Origin: Scolanthus callimorphus
Lineage: Eukaryota; Cnidaria; Anthozoa; Actiniaria; Edwardsiidae
Assembly (NCBI GenBank): GCA_033964015.1
Contig: CM066914.1
Span: 22,992,234-23,056,233, forward strand
Direction: 5' to 3'
Length of the DNA stretch: 64,000 bases
The notes beneath the pieces were generated by a model, which did no database searches, was not told where the DNA came from, and saw only the letters and a program-made list of their open reading frames with translations. Below are positions 12,485-25,800 of the stretch, piece after piece; the stretch's first letter is position 1, and the number at the start of each line of letters is the position of its first letter. A program made the position numbers and the translations under genes.

Positions 12485-15400
12485 TCATTTCTTGCTCTTC
12501 CGTTTGTGTTTATGCGAACTGGACTTTCTGTCTTTCTCTTTCTTCTTTTCTCTTCGGCTAAAATTAAAACGGAGATGAATTATTACGATCATACAAGATG
12601 AGAAAGAAACCATAGCTGATTCTGGCGACTTAAAATGGCTCGTATCCTGTCTCTCATCCACTACGGTAGAGTTCGCTGGCACTTCCTATCTCCGCGTCTG
12701 ATCAACGTCACGAGGTGAAACGTTATTGATGAGGATCATGTGGGGAATATTGACCAATCACAACAAAGCTTTCACTTTCCTCCAACGAATATAAGTCAAT
12801 TAGAGTTAGTAAGCTTTATTTCTCTCCAGCAACAATTATTTCGCCAATTCAATTTGCTAGAAGGAATTGTTTCCCTCTGTTTTTAGTGTTTGTAAAGGAA
12901 TCATTCAGCAAACTGTTAGACACTCGGACCGTCGGCTGCGGTTCGTGTTTTACAAATTAAGACAAAATCGGCTTACGGTGAACTAGAATATGGATATGAT
13001 ATCTTCGAATTGTCGACTGGGCAAAGGAAAAGCAAGGTTTTCAGCTATTTCAACAAATGAAAGACAAGATCCCGCGGAAAGTCGGCCTGACAGAACACTT
13101 TACTTGATCCCATGATGATGATCAGACACGAAGATAGGAAGTGCCAACGAACTCTACCGTAGCGGATGAGAATCAGGCTAGATTGCTCGAGGCAAATCAT
13201 CCAAAACTTAGGCCTTGTTACTATAACGTGAGTCAGGAGCTCATAAGTAGGAGCCTCCAACTGGCTTATAAAATTGAGGCACCGTTATTCCTGACCTATC
13301 TATTTTTAGAATAGAGTTGTTTGGTTAATTCTTTGCTTGCTGGTTACGCTAGAAAGCATACATAGATGAAGATGAAATTAGAACAAATATATGATATTTA
13401 CCGGCTGGGAGGTCCGGATCGTGAAATACCGTGACCGAGGTCTTGAAAATACTGACGGAGATCGGAGGTCGAGGTCAGTTTTTTCATGGCCGAGGTCACG
13501 GTATTTCTCGATCTGGACCGACCCCAAGCCGGTAAATAATATATTTATTTTTTTTGCTTTCACAGAAACAGCATAAAACTTCACAGAAATTAGCGCGCGC
13601 GATTCGGGTCCGGATCGTAGGATTCCGGACCGTTCGCGAGCCAATCAGAGCGCGCGATTTGCTGGATACCGGACCGCTGAATTGATGTTCTTACCCCAAA
13701 CATAAAAGTGGCGACAAAAAATGATACTTTTCTGACGGGTCTGTCGCAATTTCGTCACCCGCAGTTGGCGACACGAAAAACAAGTCACTTTCTAATTCGT
13801 GCTTGTGTATCTTATATGTTGGTAGTGTGCCCTACAAACCTCTTTTCTTTCCTTCGTCTTCTTCTCCGTTTTCTTTCTTCTTCTGAGTCTTCTGAAGATT
13901 CACTTGAGCTCTCTTCTACAAAAGAGTAAATTATCCAGGAGTTCGCGACACGTTGATTTCATCAGACCACATCACAGGGAACACCGGCGGGCCTCATTTG
14001 CAGGTCGCAGGTCGCAGGTCATATGGTCCGTGAACAGGGTTCGAGGAAATGGGGTTAGAGTCAATGAACGTGAGTCTGGGTGATCTCGGAAACTTAAAGC
14101 AGTTTTGAGAAACCTGTACTGGAAATAGCTCCGACCTGCGGCCTGCAAATGGGACCCGCTGTTGGTACACTCTAACCCGTCACGAAACCTGGCAGATAAA
14201 CGTAACGAGAGAAGCTCCCAAAGCCAGCAGCGATGTTTTGAAAAGGCGCAGCGCGAACAAACGAATTTGTCTGCAAAGTGCAGTTCCTTTTTACAGCCTC
14301 GTAAATAACGCTAGACTACTTGCAGTCCCTTCTTTGGCGGTGAACGTCCGTGAAAAAAAAAAAACGAGCGCCGATGGTTTGAAGTACCGAAGGAACGAGA
14401 TTCGAAGGCATGAGAACAACACGCCTCTAGCTTTTCACGCGATCGTTTCACTCGCGCGTCGTTTTCACGGACATTCGCCAAAGAAAGGACTACAAGCAGT
14501 CTATAATAACCCTCGGCTACATATCTTTTCTGTTTCCCCATCCCAGAATCCTTACAATGACCACCTTTCTCACCTTCGCTAGACTCGTCCGAGTCACTTG
14601 ACGAGTCACTGCTGTCACTCGATTCCGCTCTCTGCTGTGACATGATCATCTTTGGAGCGTTCTTCAGATGTTCGCGGAGTTCGTCGCTGTCAAACGAAAG
14701 TTTAAATTATAACCTTCTAAATGGGTCCATACCTATGAACCTTTCTTTTTTCCGATTAGGGGCAGGGCAATAGCCATTGATGATGCGCGTCTTCATTCTA
14801 TCATCTTTTATAATATAGCTACGATATAACGCCTGCTCTGATTGGCTAAAAACGTTATCTGTTTCACCGATAAAGTAATAGCTATATAATAAAAACATTA
14901 GGGCACAATTGTCGTTGACTTTATCGTCAAAATAGAGCACTTGTGATGTTGAGACACTCGGACCGTCACCTGCGGTTCGTTGTTTTACAACGTTAAGACT
15001 AGATCGTCTAATGATGTTTACATCTTGTTGCCACCCAATTCAGATCATGTGATGATTCCTTTGGGTGGTTACAATTGTCAAATTTTGCTCACTCGACCGA
15101 GTGCACGAGTGTATGTGCAGAACTAACAAAGGTATCCACCAGAAGAAATCATCACATGATCTGTTAATTGGATGGCAACAAGATGTAAACACCGTTAGCC
15201 GATTAGGTCTATTTCCGACAAAGTTGTGGCCTAATGCTTAATAAGTAAGCTTCTCGGGCAAGATGATAAATCGGTAAATCGCTAAGGACTATCTGTATAC
15301 GGGCATCAAGAGTTCCAGACTCGCGGTGCGCGAACAATGCATCATTAGTGTTGAACAAAGGAAAAAAAGTGAGCCCTTTGCTATCAAAACAGCTTTGGGC

Positions 15401-16863
15401 TCACCTTTTTCCTTTGTTCAACACTAATGATGCATTGTTCGCGCACCGCGAGTCTGGAACTCTTGATGCCTGTATAGTGTTCTGTTCGCAAACATGCTGG
15501 TTCAGTTAACCGAATAGACACATTCTGTGTTGGATGGGGTAAAGAAAATTTAAAGGACATTCTAGTTACTTACGCCGCCCAAAATTGTACATCTTTGTGA
15601 ACACGTTTGCTTACTAATCTTGTACAGCAATCGCATTACTGGCCTATCTATTTTACAGAGGAATAAGTAAATACTTACGTTACACCCCCTAAGCCAATAG
15701 ACGTGAAGAAGTTGATTGAGAAACGAGTGTTTCTTGGGTTGTCGCGTGGAAAAATACCCTCAAAATACATCGTCAAGAATCTGTAGATGAATAACAAGGA
15801 ATAAGCTTCGAGTTTCACTTACATGTAAATAAAAGTGACATTGGGCCTTCTTTCTATCTATATATCTATCTCAGGTTGGGAGAACAGCAGAAAATGCAGA
15901 TGTTGTGGTCCTTTACGGAAAAAAATAGCGCTTAGAGTTAGGTCCAAATTTTAGCTATAACTATGGATTGTTCTTGAAAAAAGAAAAATGGCGCCAATAA
16001 ACCATACAGGGTATTTTTTCTATGCTGCTTTCAATGCTAAATCATGCTTTCGCTCCTGAATGGACGATAGGGAAGCCATTCTGAAGCAAGTTGATCCTAA
16101 ATTCACTGATTGGCTTAAAGCTAGGAAAGTGGAGTAATCTATGCTGTTGTTTACTTACGGATCTTTGAGTCGTTGGTTTAGTTTTGGCATTCCCATGTAC
16201 TCCGCTAACTCCTGGAACAATATCTTGATGAAGACTCGACTGCAAATGGAATATTGATGATTGTTATTTGTCTGACAGTGTTTATCATATTAGTGGGACA
16301 GAGATTTCTAATTAAAAGTGTTAACGCATATATGGTCCGATTCGTCTAGTTTTGTCTATGCTGTCAGGCGAGTCATATGATTTCAGCCAGGCAAATGTAA
16401 TATGACCGACTCTCCAGACTTTCAGCCTTCAAGCTGAATTACGCCTCGACTCACGGTGCCAATGCCAGCCAAGCGGTCATAAGCACAGACACTGAGGATG
16501 ATCACTCCCGCGCCCTAGTGGTTCTTTTACGTCACTCTGGTTCAGGTTAATGTAGTACATGTGAGCGCTGGGACCTACGGTTTTACGTCCTTATCCGAAG
16601 GTCTATATACCCATTTGCAGATGTTGGGCCAAAAGCAGCACCTCCTCAATTATTTAAAGACCCTGGGTGTTGGTCCGTCTGGGGTTTGAACCCCCAACCT
16701 CCCGCACAATGGCCCGGCGCTCTACCACTGCGCTAACCAGTCGGCGGTAGAAACTCAAGGTCAATGGGGCGAAGTTCAAAATTGGCGACAAGGAACAATT
16801 TTAAAAGTGGACTTGCCTGGAGGAGGTGGTGTCTTCTTCGTTCAGTTTGATGCACTCAAGGGC
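12485..16863 (-). CDS. CWC22: CWC22 exons 23-28: C-terminal helical part and charged tail
   Basis: Exons: 16863-16817, 16239-16159, 15780-15679, 14686-14574, 13915-13840 and 12557-12485. They encode [76 protein letters not shown], a serine/aspartate run, an arginine run and KHKRKSKK then TGA. Exon 23 ends AG|GCAAGT, a GC-AG intron; the alternative GT two bases farther in would break the frame. The intron between exons 25 and 26 holds a near-perfect long hairpin. Confidence 0.94.
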
Positions 16864-19800
16864 CTGTACACGAGAAGATAAGATATAAAAAGATCAATTG
16901 ATGAAAGCCTGGTGAGGTCATGCTCGATGATCCAACGCTGTTTCTTCCCGGCTACTATAAGGCTGGCTCTTACTGGAACGCAATCACAAACGGCAGGATA
17001 TCAAGCTCTGCGTTCCCTTGCGCTTGTACTTGCGTCTAGTGTGAATTAAGGAACGCAAGCGCAAACAAACTAATCAATGTTGATTTTCGGCACTTGCGTC
17101 ACTGTTATTCACACCTGCCTTGAGCTTGCGTCCTGCGCTTGCGTTCGTGTGTGAATCAGCCTTGAAAGATGCAGAGGCGCTAGATCATCGAGCAAGGCCT
17201 GCTACAGCTCTAATGAGGGTTTGATTTGCATTCATCTTTCGGAATTCTCATGAAAGTGCGCGACCCAGAATCCCTGGATTGAAAAGCTAGTTTTTTTGGG
17301 TGGGGGTGGGGTTGTTTTGCATTCATTCATTCAGGATTCCCATGAAAGTGCGCGACACAGAACCCCTTAATGGAAAGGCTAGACTCATAGGGCAGGCGAC
17401 CGGGGTATGGGGAAAATCTTAATATCATTTCTTACCGTCCAGGGAATAGCATCGCTGTAAAGAAGATGCCCAAAGAACTTGGCCACATTTCTAAGCTTGT
17501 TTGTCTCTAGCCGGTGAATTGAGTCATACTGCCATTAAAAAAAAAAAGAAAAAAGCTTAGATGCACTTGTCATCTGCACAATCAATTTGATAAGATGCCT
17601 GTCTGTTTGAAACCGGGAATTTTAAGGGAGAGTGAAAATGCGGGAACCACAAACAGGGAATGCTCGAACGTTTGCCCGAAAGATCCAAACTACTATGTAG
17701 CTGTACAGGGCGTTCTATATTTTCTTTATTTTTCTATAATAAAAAGGGTCACGTTATCCACGCTACCGTGGAATACCTACCGAGCTGGGATCAAGTTCTC
17801 CCTGAAGGAATAAGCACTACGCTAAAAGGTAAGAGTTTTCGCACTTCCGTCCCGATAATGCATAGTGCACACTTGCGACATATCGACATTAGGAAAGTAT
17901 CACGCGAACAAAATTTAGTGGTTTCAAAACATTGAAGTCCATAAATAATAACATAAGATTGCTTTGGTGAAGTAATCTAATGATGATCCATGAAAAATAT
18001 GGATAATTTCAATTATTTTCCCATGCTTTTTTCGTTGCAGCATCACGTCCTTATGTCGCCATGTCGTTAGTGTGAACCGGGCTTAAATAACGATATGCGT
18101 GACTCCTAATCTTTGAGGCACAAAAAATAAGACAGGAACAAAGAAGACTTGTCACTGTTTAACTCTTTCCAGACGGCCCCTGTAAATATCGATCACCCAT
18201 GATCGATGGCTTCAAAAATTCTAACACAAGATTTTTTTGTCACAAGATCATAAAGACTGCCAATGTAGATAGCTGATATCTTGATTAACATGTTAAATCA
18301 TAAATGACTAGGCTCTAGGCGTGCATTTTGCTTTTATTTTCAAACTCACTTTACAAATGCTCACTCGATCTTGTTTTGTGGTGGCGTAACGAGGGCCTAA
18401 AATGTCTATGTTTGATTCTCTTATTCTCGATTAGTACAGTGAAATCTTCCCAAATTTCAAGTTACAAGCAACAAACATACCTTCTGCAGTTGCACTAACC
18501 TATTTTCTAGCATTTGAGATCCAATAGACTGCCAGAGTGTAGGCATTTTCTTCTCAAGCACTTGCAAACAAGAAAATTCAACGTCCACGCCCGTGGAGCA
18601 TGCTGGGAACTTGTACACAACCAACCATAGAGGTCTCCCAACTTTAAATCTTGTAAAATATATATAAGTCTGAAGCCATGCCTGCCAAGAAGCACAATTT
18701 TGGGCTTTTTGTCTAGCAAACATTGTGAAATATCTAAATCAGAAGTCAGACATGGCTTCAAACTGCCTCGTTTCTCAGAGCTCAGGTATGTTTCCCAGAA
18801 TATTTTTCTTGCCACCATTGTCGAATTTCAGGAGCAATTTCTGGTAAAAATACCTTGCACTTAGCTCGGTTCTTTGAGAAAGTGCTGAATTATGCTGTCA
18901 AAAGACTTCATGATGTCCCCAGCACTCTGAGAAATGAGAAAACGCCCAAAAAATACCAAAATTTAGCTGTTTTGTGCAGCGTGACACTCGTTCCAGCTGG
19001 CCGTTAAAAATGGCTTCTCTGATCAACATGGCCTCGTTTGAATATCTGAGCCCTAATTATTATGGTCAGCTGTCATTGATTGGAGTACATAAAAAACTGA
19101 GGGGGGGGGGGGGTTGTTGTATTGACACTCTTTAAAACCCTGCATTTTTAAAAACACCACGCCGTCGTGAAAGAGTTAAAACTTACTTGATCTCTGAAGA
19201 GCCTGACATATTCATCGATGTATTCCTTTTTCAAGTTACAGAACCTCTGGAGAAATACAGATACAAAAGCAACACGCAATTCTTGTGAGAAAGGTCAATT
19301 AAATAGAGTGCAAAGTAGTGATAAACGTAATTTACCTGTGCTAAAAGACCGAAGAATTTTTCATATGACCTCTGTTGAGCACAGCAGTCAATAACCATCA
19401 CGCAGAACTCATTCTGGAGGAAAAGGGAACAAACGAATCAGTATGTTTCCATAAAGACATGATTGAGGGCTGACAAAGTGTACCAAAATTTCGCCAAATA
19501 TATTTTCGTCGCCAGTTTTCATTGTCACTGGGACCGTGAAATGTTTGCCATCATCTGGGTCGCCATCTAGAAACAGCATTAAATTTCTTAGTCGCGAGGA
19601 ACAAAATCATAGTCACATTGTCGAAGAAGAGGCCATTTACAGTTGTTTTCAGAATACTTTTCTGCGACACGTTGTGTAGTTGGTTCCCCTGCCTTCCCAA
19701 GTTCCCTCTATCTTCATAATTTGGCAGTTCAGAGAAATACTCAGGTTAAGTCTCTTTTTACAGATCCAAAAAACATTAGCAGCTAACGTTCGAATTTTCT

Positions 19801-22800
19801 AAACAAAATGTCGCAGAGGAGATGCGAAGTTACGAACTTGGTGGGAACTTGGGAACCTACTGTAGTTGGAACACCCAGAACGAACTTCACAACTTGGCGT
19901 GGAAAAGTAATCAAAGGCACCGAGTGCCTCAGTGAAATCGTGGATACTGTTTATCCAAATTTTGGTCTTTTGGTCCTGTTCCCTTCCCGAGATATCAATT
20001 TTCTAGTTGTGATGACGTCATCGATGACGTAATGTCATGTGACCTTGGTGCTGGACCTCCATTGTCACGAAGATAACTTTACCCAAGTTTGGACACCTAG
20101 CGATGTTCCGTTCTTGAGATATTAATTTTTCTAGTTTTGATGACGTCATGAACTAACACTTGAGTTACGAGCGAGCGAGCGAGTGACATTTGGCCCACCA
20201 CAATAACTCGTGTTTACGCTACGCGTATCCACGATTTAAAAACAACTGTAAAACACTGTAAACTGACAGTATTGCATTCACAGGGAATTTCTGCAGAAAC
20301 TCATTCTTGTGAAAAGCAAGAATGGAAAGCATTTAGGATTCCCAAAATCACACAGGGAATTCATGCAGAAACCCATCCATGGGTAAAGCGGAATTCTCCA
20401 TGAAAGAAGAATTGGAAGTGTTCGGATTTCCCATGGTAAGTGTTCGGATTTCCCATGGCTATCCATGTGAATTCCGAACACTTCACGTGCGTTTGCCTTG
20501 GGAAATTCAGCTTTTCCCATGGATGGGTTTCTGCAGAAATTCCCTGTGTCAACTTTCCAGATTTTGCCGAAAATCTTTGTGCTTCTTACCAGTTGTTCAG
20601 GTTTCATCTGCAGCTTTAACAACTTGTGTGCACATTCTTCGTAGTCGAGACTGAAAAAAATATTACAAATCCATGAAACGAGCAGACTAGAACTAAAAAA
20701 CACATGCATCTTTGTGTTCAGTTGAAGACGAGACAACCTTCCATCTATCATACCTTGATTGTATAGTGAGATATATTGTTCGTCTCAGAGCTACAAGATT
20801 TGTTTCTGTCTGATCAATGATATTCATTTTACTATCCTCTGAAAAATGAAAAAAAAAAATTAATAATAAAGTAATCTTTCTTTACAAGATTGCCTTATTT
20901 ACAGGACCCGAAAATGCGAAGAAAATATTTCAACCGGATCGCCAAATGGCGACTTACGTTTCCAGTCTGTTGAGTTAACAAAAAAATATCCTTCTCAAAT
21001 TATCTGTCAATAGCATTATAGGGCCCGACTCAACCTACCCACAATGCAAAGCTTCGCCGCAATTTTCGGGTTAACTCCGGTGTAATAACCATTCCCAGAG
21101 GACACCTTTGTGTTCAGTTCCTATTTCATCCTGATTCGTTCTACCAAACAAAGGAAGCTTTGTGACGCAGTTCGTGCGCACTCACAGGTTATTACACCGG
21201 AGATAAGCTTTATTTTTGATATCATCAAAATTCAGAGATTTGAGAAAAACGCTTTATTTTTATCAGTTTAGCGAATTTTACCGTACAAACGCAAGAACAA
21301 CTTGTAATAGTAGAATTCCTTTGCATTAAGTCAGAGTTTTTGATGCAATGAATCATGTAAACAGAGCAATGCACATGGGCAGATAAATTCGGGAGAAAAT
21401 TAATGGCGACCAGATTTCTATTATGGCAGACAAACTTCACTATTTGGCGAGAATAATTGATATTTAGGCGCCAATGGCACCCCTCCAAAAAAATGTAAAC
21501 GTCGGGCCCCTAATTATGCACAATATTCATGTAGGAATAAAAGTTAACATGATGATTAACCTTTCCCTTGGTCTACATACCTTTCCCTTGGTCTACTGAC
21601 CTTTCCCTTGGTCTAATGACCTTTCCCTTGATCTACAGACCATTCACTTGGTCTACTGACCTTTCACTTGGTCTACTGACCTTTCCCTTGGTCTACTGAC
21701 CTTTCACTTGGTCTACTGATCTTTCACTTGGTCTACTGACCTTTCCCTTGGTCTACTGACCTTTCCCTTGGTCTACTGATCTTCCCTTGGTCTACTGACC
21801 TTTCCCTTGGTCTACTGACCTTTCCCTTGGTCTACTGACCTTTCCCTTGGTCTACTAACCTTTCCCTTAGTCTACTGACCTTTACCTTGGTCTGGTCTAC
21901 TGACCTTTACCTTGGTCTACTGACCTTTCTCTTGGTCTACTGACCTTTCTTTAGGTTTACTGACCTTCCGTTGGTCTACTGACCTTCCCTTGGTCTACTG
22001 ACCTTTCCCTTGGTCTACAGACCTTTCCCTTGGTCTACTGACCTTTCCCTTGGTCTACTGACCTTTAGCTTGGTCTTCCTCTTCTTCATCTTCGTCACTG
22101 TCATCATCATCATCTTCTCCATCTGAATCTTCATCATCATCACTTTCTCCAAGAATTTCTACAGATTTGTTTTGAAAGAAAAACATTCTATGAGCAAAGA
22201 TAATAAATACACCCTGCTTTCTAAGATAATAACGGTAGTGTACAAACCTTGTTTAATTTCTTTATACTTCTCTTCATTTTCTAGAAAATTCCCATCAAAC
22301 TTGAAGACATCTGTGAGATAAATAAGTTAAATATTACAAACAGCTCAGAAGACTGATTGCTTGCTAAAACTGCAGTTTGAAAGCAGATTGATTGCAGTTC
22401 CATCTTTAGGAATTGGATGTAAATATGAGTCTGATCGCAGTGACAATAATGCAGTGAACGAAAAGGAGGTACAGAACGGGAATGCACACATCCTTTTCTT
22501 AAACCTGGATCTGCCCCTGGTGGGCAAATAAACTATCTAATATTAATGACGTCTTTTACTAATAAATTTTGTGATTATGGCGCACTATGGGCATTTAATA
22601 TACAACTGTGATGTCATTTTACAATATAAGGTCAAAATTGAGTGCAGGTATGGAGCCGTATTACACGGCAAGAGCCGTATTACACGGTTGAAAGCTGTAT
22701 TACACTGTAGCAAATCGTTTACGAACTGGTTTTACGCTCGCAGTTGCACTTGTCCAGAGCTCTGAACTTGAGTTTGGATCTGACACCACTTCCTGTCAAA

Positions 22801-25800
22801 CCCTTTTCATGTTACTTTGAGTTGTGAAACTCTATACAGAAAAGCCTACTTGCAGCTTATTTAAACAGAAACATGTATGACATCTACTCACTGAGTAAGT
22901 CCTCAGCATTGCCGGCATCTTCTAGTCTCAGCAGATGCGTTATCTGGTCCTCTTCTTCCACGAGATCAAGACCGTCAGGGATGGCAACATGGTCCTGGAG
23001 GCAAGGAATCGATGCACAAAGATCCCATCAACCGAATCAATGGCCAGATATTGGAAAATCTCTAATGACATTTGGATAGACTCAGTGACGTCTAATACAG
23101 CAGCAGACATTCAATACTGGCTGCATTATGCAATGTTATTTTTAAATTGCAATTTATAATATATATTATTATTATACACAATTGTAGCAGTTATCATATG
23201 AAAGCCAATAAAAGTATTTTCATGGAAAAAAATTCAGGAAATATTTTGGATTAATGTTAAGTCCAGTTTACACTTGCGACTTTTGTTGCATTTGCAATTT
23301 TTCTTGCACGAGTTTCAATTCCAGCTCTCTTGTGTAAACGAGATGCAAATCTGGATGCAAAGTGTAAACTGGCCTTATTTACGTTAAATTAAGTAATATT
23401 AAATTGAATGAACATCTGGAAAAACGTCAACATTTCACATTATTGTATTAAGATTACATTGTATGGCAACTGAGATAAAATTCATGAACCGTAGCTGAAG
23501 GTCTACCTTGAATCCATCTTTTCTGATGGCAAACATGACCTCTATCATGTATTCCACTCTTTTTTCAATCTCGCCACTGTGAAGAATGCTGCGGAGTCTC
23601 TCAAAAACAGCTACAGGAAAAGGTCTCCATGTTAAAAATATCATACATTGTATTTGAGAAGAGTACCAAGAGCTACTAAGTAATTCTTGTCTTATGGCAG
23701 ACATACAATAAGACAGTAGAGCACCAGAGCACAATTAAACAATGTGGTGTGTGACATACAAGTAGATATATTTTGCATAATTGTCCTAAATTAGGGCTAT
23801 CTGATAAAAAATACTCTTTGAAGTAATGGCATATATTCTCTCACCATGAACACCACGAGGTGAAACTTCAGTCAGCTTCATTCCACACTCTTTGAGAAAG
23901 CCAATCTGGAAAAAAAATCAAACCTGTTATTTCCCCAACCTTCACATTCAATAATGCTGAACATGTCTGACAGCATTGCCGAATCTGTTTGCGTTTTTCC
24001 AAGACCTTAGTAATTAGTTAGACTCTCTATTTCATGAAGGGAACACAAGCAGTACTACTTTGATTCATTCACTATGTCTAGTATTTAAGAGCAACCTTTT
24101 TTCATTTTGAACCCAATTTGGAACACCCCCTTCTTAGATATCCTGGGTACGCCCCTGCCCTCCCTGCTTTTCAGGGATGAGATTGGAATCCTACAGTTAC
24201 TGAGTGTGTATTAGCTGTCAAACAAAAGTGAATAGCTTTATTAGTTTGATGCAACCGGTTCAACATTTGCTCTTGTCTGTAAATTGCTATTGCAGGATGT
24301 ATAGTGCCACCCCATTTCTGAGATGTGTATTACAGCAGGGCCCGTGGTTTGATGCGGGATTTTTTCTGAAATTATGCGGGATTTTTTCTGAAATTATGCG
24401 CTAAAAATTCGAAATTATGCGCTAAAAATACGAAACTATGCGGGATTGCGCAATATTTTTTTACAAGCGCCGTAAGGGAAGCGGTCAAAACATCTGTACT
24501 CGACCGGGACCCGATTTTATCGCGGGAGGTGGTAGGTCCCGGGCTGTACCTACCCACCCGTTTTTTCAATGCCCATTTTCTCCATGCTCAAGTAAGGGGT
24601 GTTGGATTTTATGTCATGGATGCGTTGCTCTCGCTATGAAGAAGACGGTGCTGGGCTAATCTTTTGTATTCATTTATTATTTTACGAGATATTCGCAGAT
24701 AAAAATGGCTATTTTTTCCTAAAAGAAGGTTGGCTGCGGTATACACCACCCCATCGGGTCCCATTCTAGTATGTTTTGACCACTTCCCTAATATACTTTG
24801 CTCTTTTCGCCTGTTTTGTTACATGGATATAGATGCTATTTTACTTTAACAACTTTTGTTTGTCTATAAAATGCTCTGTGATGAGTTCCAATCGCTGTCA
24901 TGACGCTACGTTTTCTTCCAGGGAGACGAGTGTTTTCGCTTTTAATAAAGCTTATTACTTTCTTACAAAAAAGCGTTACCAACTACCCCGTTACACGGTA
25001 GTAAAGATTAGCAAGTTTGGACTTCTTTCGTACAAGGCACACTTTTTTCATACTGCAAGGATCGTAGCAAAGCACTCTTATCCAACCATGAACTAAACGG
25101 TCACAAGAGCTATACGCAGACTAACAGAGCTATCGTTACGATCTCTCATTATCACAAAAACAGTGTTGCGCTTGTTTGCCGTCGTTCTGCGCGTAATTAT
25201 CAAAATTAATCCTGATCGCTAGAGCGGTCGGCACTATCGTCGGAGGTAGTGTAAGACCTTTTATAAAACCGGAAACGTGCCACGTTATTCTGTCAGTGAT
25301 TTTTGGGGGGGTTATCGATGGAGCTTCGTGTGCCTGGTATTTTTCGCGTTGTTGTTTGTGAAATGAAATTGTTGTCTGTAACAATAACAAAGATCCATGA
25401 AAAAGCGTAATGTCATGTGATCAATGTGAACTGCATAAAGCCGACCATTTTTATCGCGGTTAGCGTTCTGTTCCGCCTTGATTTTACTTTGTAAATATCC
25501 AAAGCGCAAACGTTTTTGAATATATATATTTCTCAGCTGGAAATATTAGTTAGTTGGCCAATTAGGCACGTTTTATTGCTTTTCGATATCAGTTCCCAGC
25601 GCAATTAGCATAGAACGCCTTGTTATTCTTGTTACTTCTATCTTGTTACTTCTATCGAGTTGTTTTGACGTTGGACAGACGATTCAGAAGAAATGAATCA
25701 CTTTTGTGAGAAAAAATAGGAAAGAAAGTTTGAAAATCACAAAATTTTGGGAAATTATGCGCGATTATGCGGGATTTGACGGATTATGCGCATTATGCGG

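Noticed and set aside
16680..16747. A functional tRNA gene
   Set aside because: A- and B-box-like sequences are present, but they are followed by a long shared SINE body and no clean cloverleaf acceptor stem was found.
21561..22075. A CRISPR-like array
   Set aside because: Contiguous 20-bp units with no spacers, inside a eukaryotic intron.
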